NCBI GenBank assembly: GCA_025024175.1
Contig: QCXZ01000086.1
Coordinates: 1,984,001 to 2,048,000 of the forward strand
Length of the DNA: 64,000 nucleotides
Direction: 5' to 3'
Source of the DNA: Rhyzopertha dominica
Taxonomy: Eukaryota; Arthropoda; Insecta; Coleoptera; Bostrichidae
In this document: positions 50,701-62,335 of the stretch, in pieces
Position numbering within the stretch: the first letter of the stretch is position 1
How the letters are laid out: each line of letters opens with the position of its first letter
Made by a program: the position numbers and the translations under genes
Notes under the pieces: generated by a model
The model's input: the letters and a program-made list of their open reading frames with translations, nothing else
What the model was told of the DNA's origin: nothing
The model's database searches: none

Positions 50701-53700
50701 GATGACGCTACGAACAGCTCAGTAGGTGATGCGGCCACAAAATCGTACCATGGTTCTTTGTACGTCAAGCTCTATAATGATTATTACACGGCACACAAGC
50801 AAAATGGCATCAGCTTAGCGAAGCCCCTTCCAAGAACACCTGAACCTCCACAGGAACAACCTATCAACTTGGTGCAACGAGTCGAAGATAAGGAGCCGGA
50901 TAAACCCAAAGAGAATATTCCAAAGCCATCATCATTGCTGTCTGCTTTACTGGCTGCGAAACCGCAAGTGCCCATCGAAAACAAGAGTTCAATGATAGTT
51001 TCATTCGACGAGTTCGAGAAGTTTTCCAATAAAATGAACAATCCTCAAACCTCCTCAACAGTTACGATGAAAGAAGCCAAGGTGCTTCTCAATCGGATCA
51101 ACGTTAAACAGTACATCAACAAAAAACTAAAAGAAAAAGAGCGAAAACTTGGCACGAGCATGGTTCCTCGAGTGCTGTTGAACAGGAACGACGTCAACGT
51201 GGCACAGTTCCAGGCCAAGTCCAAAGACACGGTAGCAAAAAACGACGAAGCCACACCCCGCACGTCCATCAGCAACACGCCACCAAAGAATAAGACTGCG
51301 TACCCGTGCGTACTTCTCGAAAGACTGGACACCAACAAGAAGTTGGTAAGATCGATACTCGCGAACGTTCCCGGACTCAACGACCTCGAGCTGATCAGAC
51401 CGTCGACTGTGGATCACATAGTGCAAGTGGTGCAGATTGCTGGAGGGCGACAGAACACAACCGTTCCCACACAGCACACCCAGACGAGCACGCAGGTAAA
51501 ATATCTTTGAATTCCGTCAGTTATATTTATATAGTTCATGTTGACAGCCAGCACACAATTTGAGAAAGTTCGGGAGGCCACTCACTAAATTGCCCAGTAT
51601 TAAGTAATCAAATCGACTGAGTTTAATTCAAATCAAGATATACTTAAATATATAATATTGAAGATTTTATTTTATTCTATAATCAGCTTACACATCTTCG
51701 TTCATCAGGATACGAAAAAGGGTGTATTGGAATATCAAGCTCAGTTTACGCTTGAGTTACCTAAGGATTTTTATCTTCTTTTATTATGGAACAAGAACTG
51801 TAAATACATTTTCTTTTGACTGCTTGTAAAATACCTTTACTTTTATAAAAGTTGTATTATTTACATCTTGTTTTTTCTTTTGTTTTTCCTCTTGGGACAA
51901 ATATGGCACACATCAGGTTTTTTTCAAATTTTTGTTTGAATATTATGCCTTTGCGGGTTTTAAAAAAATATTTTTAAAAACAATGAGTAGTTATCAAATG
52001 AAGAATGAATAACTAAAGGAGTTCAATTAGACAATTTCGGAGAAATATGCTCTTTTTAATTAAAATAATGACAGCTCAAAAAACTTCCAGTTATNCTGGA
52101 AGTTGACATTAACTTCAATATGTTAAATGGAACACCCTATATATTTTCGCATTCTTGGATGCTAAATAAAATTCTAACTTTATTATAACATGAACATTTG
52201 ATATCCCAAGATTTCAAAGATACAATAATATTCTTGACAGCTGCAGAGTCCCATTTGGTGTTTGCCATACAACAAGAAAACAATTCGAAACTGCATTTCC
52301 ATTAACTCATATTTTTTAGTCAAAACTCAAAAAATGAAATGGAACCCTTCTTGTTCATGTTAAATTAATTATCAGCAATTTTACATAGAATAAAATTTTT
52401 TTTAGTTTGAGTAGGATTATAAACAAGTGTTTTATTATTATTATTATTTAACAACTTCCAAAAAACTCTTACTATTCATTCATGCAGCATTTTAAAAATA
52501 CATCAGCTGTTCAAATATCAATTATACAACAACAGTATTGTATAGAGATGTTGGAAATTTGCAGTAATAATACACATAATATCACAGTAAAAATTCAAAT
52601 TAGTTTAAAAAAAACAAATTTTGTCGGTGACACCTGGACAGCTCTTTGAATTATTTTAGTAAGTAATATTATTACGTGCTGAGAAACCGCTGTATAAAAT
52701 TCTTTTGATTATTAGAACACAGGAAGGCATTTTGATTGTGCAAAAGTGTAGAGAAATGTCAAAATCAGAAATAATGTCAAGTCACCTGGATCTAAAAAGG
52801 ACCAACTATATCATCAGGTTGCTGTTCATTAAGAAAAACTCATCAGTGGGACAAATGGATTGCTTATACGAGGTCTCGTAGTTTTCTTGAGAAACAAACG
52901 GCCATTGGTGTGCATCACTTTGCCAAAGGAAACTTATTAAGTAGTTTGTGTTGCCTGTAGATGTTGGTTTTCTAAGAATTTCAAAGAAAGGTAAGGAAAA
53001 TGCAGAAAAATTATTAGATGATTGATTTGACAAAGCATTAACCTCATAATGAAGTAAAAACTAGATATTTGATGACGTATTTTTAAATTATTCTTGCAGA
53101 GAACAATTGTAATAAAGAATTAGTAAATATAAAGGTGTTCAGAAGAAAACAGCATTCAGGCTTAGTTACAACAATGAATAGGCATAGCTTGACCAGCAGA
53201 AATACCACAGTTTGATTTTCACTACAACTTTTTTTTGCTGAACTAAAATGTATCTCAAACTAGGCTTTAGAGACTTAGTGGAAATACAGCTGTAAAACGT
53301 GTTCTTTTTTAATACAGTGAAATAAATGTTTAATCAAGATAATTATTTAAATCTGCAAAACAATTAACCCTGTTTATTGGAGGATAACATATAATACATT
53401 GGCAAAGGGTAGTATTATATATTTTCATAATTTTATATGTCTGTAGATTTCATTTGTAAAGAATGCGTTTTAATTTTCCAGACCGTTACGCATCAATCTT
53501 TTTGAATTGTATGTTTCCAAAAAAAATCAGATGTTATACTATTTGCAATTACACTAAGGCAAAAGTATTTTTTTGAGGGTTTTTCCAGTCAACCAGCTGC
53601 AAATATTCATAGTCAGTTTAACAGCATCAAAGCTTCTGTTTCCTCGAATGGGTAACCTTTTGTATTTTGTTATGGTTCAAGGAATTGAATTTTCAAACCA

Positions 53701-56700
53701 TAACAATCAATTTTGAATACAGGTCAGCCCTCACATACAGCGTGTGGGCCAACCGAGAAATGACAAGCCGGAGCAAACATCTGACACGGGTACACCTTCC
53801 TCGACAGCAAACCCCACAATGCCTCCCACCACGAAGCCAGTCACTAGCCAGTCTTCCACGCTGATCAACATTTTGTCACAACAGATCATCAGGCCGGGCC
53901 AGAGCAATTGCACCAGGAGTCGAACTTCCCCTCTGATCAATATTCTATCCCAGCAGATAATAAGGCCCGGAAGTAACGCCGTTTCCACGCCAAAGACAAC
54001 AACTAGCTCTACTGCGACAGCCCCGGATGTAAGTAACGAGGTAGTACGTTTTTGGGCTTAAAAGATTTGCGTAGTCTATTTCCCTGCTCTGTCTTTGGTT
54101 TCTTATGGTTTTGGTTTTATTTTGACGGTATTATTTGTCTATTGAGGGGTATTATAGGGCGAAAAGATGTTTTTTTTTGTGGGGGTTTACTTATATATTG
54201 TGATGCCCGAATTTATGTGATTATTTTACATTATTTGTCTTATTTCGTATTTTTGCTGCATTGAGAAAAGTGTAAATAAATCATAGCCATTATCTTCGGA
54301 ATATTGATGTAAGAAGTGCGACACATTTCTTTTGTCAGTGTTACATTTTCAAACCAAAAATTTTGTGGGTAATTGTTGACTGATTAGGGAATAAGTTCTT
54401 GACATTTGTCTTGGTTTTAGGAATAGTGTTGGTTATCAATATTTTATTTTTGTCATTTTAGTTGTTATCAACTTATTGCTCAATAATAATAAAAAACTTT
54501 TAAAACTAATGCAAAAAGCGAAGTGCAAAGAGAGTATTATAAATATGTTTTAAAGACGTTGAACTGTACAGTATTACATAAATAATAAACATGTGTATGG
54601 GGAATTTATATTTTCTTTTAAATAATTTTTTTTTGGTCACTCTGTCCCCTTTGCTGGACTGATCTAGTTACCTTATATGAATGCTTCTGTTTATAACTGT
54701 TATGCTTGGTCTGCAGTGGATAGTTTATTTGTTTTTATTTTAGTTTTCTTTTTATAACATATTTGTCAAACATCTGTGGTTATATAAATTGAGTACATGT
54801 TTTGGTTAAAATACAGGCATGTTCAATGTATTGTGTTTTTATTTTTATTTATTTGTTTATTTCTGGGTATGGTTGATATGGGAATCTGATTTTTTTTTAA
54901 GTATTGATTTATAAATAATGTGAAAATTTTCAACATCACTACTTGAAGGCTATCCTACTTGATGTTGGCAAGCATGGATTGCTTAGACGAGAGACCATTT
55001 GTACTTTTTCTGTTTTGTTTTTGTTCTCTTGTAAATTTTGAAGTTGATGGAAATCAGTATTTGTTTTGTGTAGAAGTCACAAATAACTGAAATGAAACAT
55101 TAATTCTGCCAATAATATAAGTCAAGAAGAAACTGCTTACACTCACACAACTGCCCTTGTATTTAAGGAAATTACTCTAAATAAAGCACCGGAGTTCCGT
55201 AGCTAGGAACAGTCATCATAGTGAATTTTGTATATTTTAGGGCATTCAGAGATCATTGGCTGCGGGTGAGCAGCAAGTCTTGGGACAGCTAACGAATCCC
55301 GTTACTAGAAATGCCGCTTCCGCCATAAAAACGGTTGTAGGTTCGTCCGCTACAGATCAGAACCGCATAGTTCAATTTATCTGTAAATCTACAGATGGAA
55401 AATTAATACCGGTGACGTCGTTTGCACCAAGTAGAGTCGTTAAAGTTGCCACAACAACGCAGACGGTGAGTTCTACAACTTCACCTGTGAGTCCATCTTT
55501 TGAGGAAACAAAATTAAATAAGTCGGGCCAGAAACAAAAACCTGAGGGATCCGAGAATTCAGAAATGTTGCCAAAATTTCAGCAAGCATTCGGAAAGTCA
55601 GTGTATCAAAACAACATGGATACAGGTTCAAACAGTAGCATTTCTACGGATATGACGACAAATAGTGACGATCCGGACAAGAAGGTCCCCAAAACAACTG
55701 CCGTAAATGTCCAACCCATTCACGGGGGAGTCATATACACCAGACAAATGCCAGTGGGGCAGACTATCAATTTAATACCTCCAGGTGGTCGCGGTCAGGT
55801 TTTTCGTATCGCTGCCTCGAATTCTGAGCACACGGTGATACATAGCAAGATGAGTGCTCTGCTTGCCGCCGCCTTACAAGGCAAGCAGAAGGCCTCGGAC
55901 TTCGAAATTGACAGCAGCTCATCAGAAGATTCTTCTGGCCAAAGAATCACCGTATCAAAATCTACGCTTGTTCAAAATGCTAAAATTGTAAAACCTGTTT
56001 TGCATATTCCAACCAATGTAATCGGCAAAAGTACGTCACAGCCAAATTTAAGCTCGACGACACTGGAACAGTTGAGGGAGTTTGATATGGTGTACAAGCA
56101 GGTGAAGGAAAGGAGCAGCACTAATGTGGGGGCCGAATCTGTCGTTGCAACAGAAACTAACGACAGCTCTCAGCAAAGGATAGTAACTTACATGAACCAA
56201 GGCCAGAAGTATACTCAACTATCCCCGGTAGTTGTTGTCAGTAGCTACTGTAATGTTCAACCTGCCGCTTCTCCAGCTTTAAGTGTCACATCTCAAGGTA
56301 GTTCCAGTCCTTGCGTTACGCCAGCTCCAACACCAACGTTACCTAAAGTATCATCATCCTCGTCTCAAGCGGTCGGTGGCGGAAAGAATTCTAAAATGAA
56401 AGCGGTGAAGAACACCACAACGAACACTTCAAAAGCATCTCCTATTCCGAAACCGCAACAAAAGCCTCAAGAAGATGAGCACACAACACAAAGAATTTTT
56501 GATATATTGGCGGAATATGCCGAACAACTACGTAACTCTCCAGATCTCAACAATAAACCAGCGCCAAGAAGACGTAGTAATCCCCCCACCAATCCAAACC
56601 AAAATTCCAAACGTAAGAAGAGTGCAAACGCAAAGAAGAGTGGACAGTGTAGCAGCACATTATCATCCGANGCAGACATTGAAGATCCGCGCACTGTGNG

Positions 56701-59410
56701 CAGTGAAGACAGCTCCTGCGGGGTGGTTCAGATATCCATGCAAGATGAAGAACAATCACAAACTACCGCACATACTTCAGAATCCAATGATGCCACTGTA
56801 GCTTCCTGTCAACAGCTGATTTTAACCGATTCATCGCACAATCAAACCAGAAACCTAATCATCGCAGATTCTACTGTCGGTGAGGCACTTAAGTTACCAA
56901 ACACTGCAGTTCTAGTGCCTGGTAATTACATAATGCCAGTTTCCATGGTGAAGGGCGGTCAACAGATAGCTGTAGTATCCGGAGCAAGCAAACTGTTAAC
57001 TGTTCCCGCTCGAAGTGGTTCCAACATGTTACTTCTTCAGAGCTTTATAAATCAAACCCGTAAGACACCGATTCCCACAGTGAAGTATTCAGCGATACAA
57101 CCCCTACCGGGTGGCATACCTTCGCAGACACTGACGGGTGTCAGTGCACAACCTCCTGTAGTTTTACCTCCCACCACGCACGGGTTGCCAACTGTTGCCT
57201 TGGGTCAACCTATAACGCTTAAAAAGCTCAATGAAACAGACCCCGTCAATACTGAACTTCTTTTAACAATTTCGCAACCTCAGTATGGGAACCAAGTTCC
57301 TGACAAGGAGCAGCAGCATCCAGATGGTGGGATAGTGATTGATCAGGCTAATACTGAGCAAACCCTTACGCAGATTGATGCAGCCGAGAAAATATATGCG
57401 ACACAAAAATCCCTCATCGCTACTCCTATAGCTACGCCAGTGATATCTCAAGTAAGCAAGGAAGATTTAACCGATGAACAACANATGGCTGCGCAAACCA
57501 TAATTGCCTTGAGCGCGGAGTGTAGCAAGGGTAAATTTTGATAAGATGCTCAAGATAGTGTTTTTCATTGTTGTGTTTATTTAGGTGAAATGGCCAAGGC
57601 TGAAAGAGTACAATCAGTGTTAGTTACCACCTGTACCTCTAACGGTCCAATGCTGTCGCACAGTCCTCCAAATTATGGGAAAGCCGAGTTAGCCACTACT
57701 GCCGCTGATCAACCAAAAGAATTTCTACGTGCCACTGAGAAGGTGAGGAACTGTGTTTGATGAAACAACTTGCATTCACATTCATGACGTGTGTATTATT
57801 AGTATATGTATAGTATATTTTTACATAGTTCTGAATATTTTATTTCCCTTAGTAATAAAAATGCCCAGTGATTGACTATGACCCCAATCACATGTTTTAA
57901 AAGAGAGTACAATTTCGATTCCCTCTTTCTTCACATTGTCATGTCTANCCAAAAACTAGTTGAAAAGCTGTTCCATCTATGTCTATGAATAATAATTATC
58001 CAAATGAGATGCAATTCAGACTGCTATTGCTTTTCAATCCAATCTGTTTTTGTTTTTAGGGCAAGTTTACGTTGTTAATTTAAAGCAAGAAGGGTTGCCT
58101 AATCCAAAGGGACGTAAACAGGTTTTAATATGTATCTTCCATACTTATAATACTTGTCGAACTAAAATAATCATAATAATATTGGTTTATTGTCATAATG
58201 TACAATAGACGAAATGAATAACATATCAATAAACAAAAAATGGAATTCTGTATAATGCTCGCAATAAGCAAAGCTTGTCAGCGAGCTGTAGTCACAAAAC
58301 AACAGCTTATAACTCGATTTAATAACTTGTAATGTGAATGCGGTTGATTTTGTCAATCAAGCGATAGATTAAACTTTTTAACATAACTTCTTGTTGCAGC
58401 CCACCAACACTGAACAAAAACACTTCCAGCCCAACACCGTCTACTATCAAAAAATAAAAAAGCCCATTCCTGGTACTCATAGATTGGATAGGGAGCTCCA
58501 CCAGTTGAGTTTACAACGTAAACAGGCAGCTCTGGAGAGGGAATTGCGTCTGCAAAAGTCTCTTTCGGAGGAGTGTGAGGACCTTGGCGTTGACGAACCC
58601 AGCACGAGTGATTTATTCCCCGAAGCCGATCTTTTGTTCGATTCGAACCATTCCCCTTCTTTTGAGCAAACTTCGCAAGAAATCAAAAGACCCATTCTGC
58701 AAGAAACGAAAGCAGAGACAAAACCAACGCTAACTTTATTTAGTGACGACGACAATTCTGGTTCGTTACGAACTGATTTTCTGTTCGAAACCGTTGAATA
58801 TCAGACTCCCGCAACTGAATTGTACGGGCACGGGCAGCCGCTGGCGAACGGCCAAGGAAGCGCAAGTAACGAATCGGCGAGTTCCTCGTGCGAAGACAAC
58901 ACGCTGTTGCAAAACTGCGGATCGATATCTGACGTTACCCTAAACTCTCCCATGACACCCGACGCTTACGCCGATAACAGCACGCCTCCTTCCTTGAACA
59001 AGTACAAGTATAAATATAGCAACAAAAAGAAGAACGACCGCAGTAAACCCAGTGAGCCGTGGCCCGCCGAGGTGTCCAGCTCGGAGGACACCACCGGCAG
59101 CACGGAGTTAGTAAAAAGTTCTAGTCCGGAATTGTGTTCGAAACGCTGTGAAGAAGAATCCAGTTACAAAGTTGTGCGAGTGGCGATATCGAAAGGTGAC
59201 TTCCTGAAGGACGAGGAGGGTTGCGACGAACTGCACTGCGACGATGACGTTGACAGTTCAGTGAGTGGACGTGGCGCCCGTCGCAGCGTCAAGAAACTGT
59301 GCTCGTGCTGCAACGGTTCGCAGGATGCGGCCGGCTCCAGGAAAAGGCCGGCGTCGCGGCCACACACGCCGGCCCCTCACAAAAAAGCCTTCCCCAGCAA
59401 GAAGAGATAG
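47715..59410 (+). CDS. Large ZNF292/RLF-like N-terminal-domain protein without zinc fingers
   Basis: Exons: 47715-47760 (uncertain), 48307 or 48361 to 48552, 48603-48779, 48840-49078, 49222-49533, 49753-51495, 53723-54028, 55241-57530, 57585-57742, 58400-59410; about 2,175 aa. Residues 1 to about 500 are all-helical. They share landmarks with the ZNF292/RLF/ZNF654 N-terminus: ILYRLLNTPEI...FFCIETGYLVSHRLKKLCE, ECVLTSFSLEPTKERL, LPSDELCWICNLC and LLRWEDLHRLCVMYL. The rest is disordered: acidic (TDEEETALSEDS), Ser/Thr/Gln-rich and basic (RRRSNPP, KRKKSANAKK), as in nuclear regulators. Short repeats stand out: VLLNRIN/VLLNRND/VLLERLD, a 13-residue peptide twice, and SALLAA twice. The last exon has a charged helix (QLSLQRKQAALERELRLQKS). 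No C2H2 finger is present, unlike vertebrate relatives. The first exon joins in phase only via the acceptor at 48,306; an alternative first exon lies at 47,307. Function is unknown, probably nuclear. Confidence 0.8.
51496..53722 (+). other. Long intron of the ZNF292-like gene with repeats
   Basis: At 2.2 kb this intron is far longer than most in the window. It contains an inverted repeat (AACTTCCAG ... CTGGAAGTT, 52,082-52,104, with an N in the loop), an ACACCCTATA repeat-end motif at about 52,132, and an (ATT)n-linked dispersed repeat at about 52,408-52,465. No conserved coding sequence was found in it. Confidence 0.6.
52408..52465 (+). repeat. (ATT)n-linked dispersed repeat, copy 1
   Basis: AGTAGGATTATAAACAAGTG is followed by TTTTATTATTATTATTATTT and AACAACTTCCAAAAAACTC. 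It matches the reverse complement of 61,690-61,755 over about 60 bp, and matches 61,976-62,012 in direct orientation. Confidence 0.75.
54029..55240 (+). other. Intron of the ZNF292-like gene, T-rich
   Basis: A 1.2-kb T/AT-rich intron with no recognisable coding or structural element apart from T-runs. Confidence 0.6.
58060..58121 (+). other. Probable cassette micro-exon of the ZNF292-like gene, one base out of phase
   Basis: Within the 57,743-58,399 intron, a TTTTTGTTTTTAG acceptor is followed by 62 bases that read QVYVVNLKQEGLPNPKGRKQ and end at a CAG/GT donor. Flanking exons join in phase 0, so a 63-base exon would be in frame; 62 bases shift it. Used as the sequence stands, it gives a stop after a few codons. 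Possible explanations are a missing G in the GG run just after the acceptor, a different upstream donor, or a non-productive cassette exon. Confidence 0.45.
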
Positions 59411-59820
59411 TGTACGCACGAGTAGCACCAGAGACTCTAGGAACACGTTGTTAGTTTATTTATGTTGAATAGTTGAGAAAAGTGGTGTCACACTTAGTAC
59501 AAATATTTAAATCGTCGTTGGGGCGACTCAAATGCAAGCACGCTGCTGTAGAAGCTGCAAAGGTTCAAATCAAAATTTTGAGATTATTATAATTTTAGAT
59601 TGGTATTCAACTTATACATTTATTAGGCAATAGATGACCGATATTGCAACGAGCTATGAATTACTTGTAATTTTTTCTGAAACTTTCCCTATTTAGGTGA
59701 CTTCTTATTTCCAACCATAACCAGTCTACATCTTCCCAGTCGTAAGACTGTATTTTCGCCATACACCTTACAAAAACCTATTCTGTGCCTTAGATTGAAT
59801 ATATCTAGCCATCCTGAGCT

Positions 59821-59826
59821 AATAAA
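59821..59826 (+). terminator. ZNF292-like gene poly(A) signal, proximal
   Basis: AATAAA about 410 bp after the stop codon. Confidence 0.5.
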
Positions 59827-61053
59827 AAAGATGTTTTTCTGTTGTTTATTCGTAAAGTATTTTAGCCTCTGCTTAGAAAATTGCATATAAGCTTCGAGAG
59901 AATTTTAAGGCTACAGAGCTATTCTCAAACCAACCGATATTTGAAAACTGTTTTTGCACCTGCCCAAAAAAGATCTGGACATTTTGATTTCCCCTCCAAT
60001 TCAAAATGGTTAACAGGCGGTGAGATACTTACATAAGTTCGTAAAACAGCAGCCCAGGTAAATTTTACTGCTTCAGGTTGGTGGTTGCATTTGATTCGTC
60101 CTACACCATTTGATATAAAAACTACACGGAACTTTAGTGTCCGTTTCCGATTCATTCAAATTTGTATAGTAATTACTATATTTGTAATCTTTCAGTACCT
60201 CTGATTGTAAATTTTTCTTATAAGTGTAATATAATATATATGTCAGATTTGTCATTACTGTAAATAGTTTGATAGATTATAAGGCCGGATTTCGCTGTGT
60301 CTGTTGCCAAACGGCTAGAGCATTATCTATTGTATTATACATAGCGCAATAAGTTCAGTTATCTACCTATATAAATATAAAGCAGGGGGCTAACGGCTGC
60401 ATATGTACAATATCAGTATCGAACGAATTACTATTTGGAGTTTTTCATTACGAGGATAGAGACATTTTAGTTTGATAAATGATCAGTCTTTCAGTAGAAT
60501 TCATTCATTTTATCTTACTGTCGTTAACCCACTGAGAAGTATTCGAAATTAATAANAAATAGCATGAATTTCATTCTGTTCAGTATCATTCCATATGGAN
60601 TGTGATTTTATTTANTTTTTTTTGTACTGGATGTTTGAAAAGTATGGAATACATTCATAAACTGTATTTTCACATGTAGGATCTATAAANTTNTTTTGGT
60701 TACAAACTTATACAGAGTTCAAATACCCACACAAAACAAATAATTAATTTTATTAAAAATTGTGTCCCGTACTTTTGGAACCTCTGATATTTGCACACAT
60801 TAAAATGCTGTGTGTTCTGTTAAATGATAGTTACGTGCAATGTCCGCAATCCAGTTGCAGGTAAAGAAAGATATTAGATACTGCTTTTACTTTAGGTGTT
60901 TTGTAATATTTTTATAAATCTGTGTCTTTAATTTTGTACTGATTAACGTTTAGGACAAGACTACCAATGTTAAAACACCGTTTGTGAAGTTTATTTGAAC
61001 TGTGAAACATTCAAAGATGTTTGTGTTGTGCTATTACAGTTTCCTTTTTTTGC

Positions 61054-61059
61054 AATAAA
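61054..61059 (+). terminator. ZNF292-like gene poly(A) signal, distal
   Basis: AATAAA followed at once by a GT-rich element (GATTTTGTGTTGG). It is better supported by context than the proximal signal and would give a 3' UTR of about 1.65 kb. Confidence 0.5.
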
Positions 61060-61274
61060 ATTCTGAAAAGGATTTTGTGTTGGTTATTATATGACAAATC
61101 ACATTATATATGGGTGGTTCTGTGACGGGTAGTATAAGTTGTTGCAATAAGCAATGAGTCTGAAAAAAGAGTAATCGCTTTGTAGTTTTCTTTGTGTAGC
61201 ATACTAGTCCTGTGCTATAATCATATTTTCGTAATAGTTACTTTTACAATAATGGACGTAATGTGTTGTATATA

Positions 61275-61312
61275 ATCTTTGAATATAGAATGTACATTCT
61301 ATATTCAAAGAT
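61275..61312. repeat. Perfect spacerless 38-bp palindrome
   Basis: A 19-bp arm beginning ATCTTTGAATATAGAATGT is followed directly by its exact reverse complement, with no spacer and no mismatch. The next base on each side does not pair. It lies downstream of the ZNF292-like gene. Confidence 0.9.
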
Positions 61313-61689
61313 ATAATTAATGAGACGATTTGATTAGCGCCATCTGACCAAGTTTTATGCATATTCAAGAGTCGCGCGAGAAAGCTTGAATTACCCACCA
61401 GCGTTGCCAAGTCTCGCAATTTTCAGTAAAAACACTAACAATATAAATTGTATATTTATTTATGTGAAAACGGAGGTCTGTACGGCTATAGCTTCATTTG
61501 TTTTTATATTACGTATACTAATTACATTTATTTACCACCCCTTGTAGTACACTTCTCTATTGAGTAATCTATTGAAATTACGGTTTTTAAAAATACAAAG
61601 ATTTCATTCAACTTAAAAAATAAACAAGAATAGGTCACAAATGTTTAAACGAGTAGGTAGGGACCGCATTATTAATAAATGAATAGTAG

Positions 61690-62012
61690 AGTTTTTTTGG
61701 AAGTTATTAAATAATAATAATAAAACACTTGTTTATGATCCTGCTCAAACTAACTACGGATCTCACGCCCTTATATAAACCCACTTATCGCAACAGTGAA
61801 ATCAAAAATATAATATAAACAAATTCTTTTCCCACACAACGCAACTCTGTACCTATCTATGTTAACGATTTTTTTAAATGTTCTTAGTGTTTTAATTTAG
61901 TCATACCACCAAAGAAAGCCGCTTGGCGGTTGAAATGCTGGCATTTGGCTTTGCCAAAATTAAATATTTTGGAAGTAGGATCATAAACAAGTGTTTTACT
62001 ATTATTAGGTAG
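61690..62012. mobile_element. Short element with inverted (AAT)n-linked ends
   Basis: The left end (about 61,690-61,755: TTTTTTGGAAGTTATTAAAT, (AAT)n, AAAACACTTGTTTATGATCC) is matched in reverse complement by the right end (about 61,976-62,010: TAGGATCATAAACAAGTGTT, TTACTATTATTA). About 220 bp lie between the ends with no coding frame. It is either a MITE-like element or two insertions of the same repeat in opposite orientation. It sits directly upstream of the VWC-domain gene promoter. Confidence 0.6.
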
Positions 62013-62114
62013 AGACGGGCTTTATAAATTTAAAGACACGCGTGCAAACATGCCCACTCGTCGTCAATCGCACCCTTATAACACAGGAAATAGGTTGTTA
62101 GGCGATTAAAAAGG

Positions 62115-62122
62115 TATAAAAG
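62115..62122 (+). promoter_or_regulatory. TATA box of the VWC-domain gene
   Basis: TATAAAAG 214 bp before the start codon at 62,336. It is followed by a more GC-balanced leader (GATACGAGGGGAGCGCCG), which would place transcription start near 62,145-62,150 and give a 5' UTR of about 190 bp. Confidence 0.5.
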
Positions 62123-62335
62123 ATACGAGGGGAGCGCCGTATTCGTAAACCTGGTTGGTGGTTGTTACATAGGGTTTTAGTGACGTCCATGTGTATCGCG
62201 TAAGCCGTACGGCTTTAGTCTGTCCTAAATCGAAAGTGGTAGCGGGTGCATCCAAGAAATGAGTGCGAGTTGCTGATACAGATCGTCCACCTAGTGCCTT
62301 TCTGCCACAACGAAATAATAAACAAATGGTTGGAT

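Larger units (their letters stand above)
59411..61690 (+). other. 3' UTR / downstream region of the ZNF292-like gene
   Basis: No coding sequence. Two canonical poly(A) signals lie at 59,821 and 61,054. Single Ns cluster at 60,555-60,695, suggesting poor local sequence quality. A perfect palindrome is at 61,275-61,312. Confidence 0.5.

Noticed and set aside
51045..51477. Antisense open frames opposite the large exon of the ZNF292-like gene
   Set aside because: These are shadow frames of a real coding exon and show no independent protein motif.
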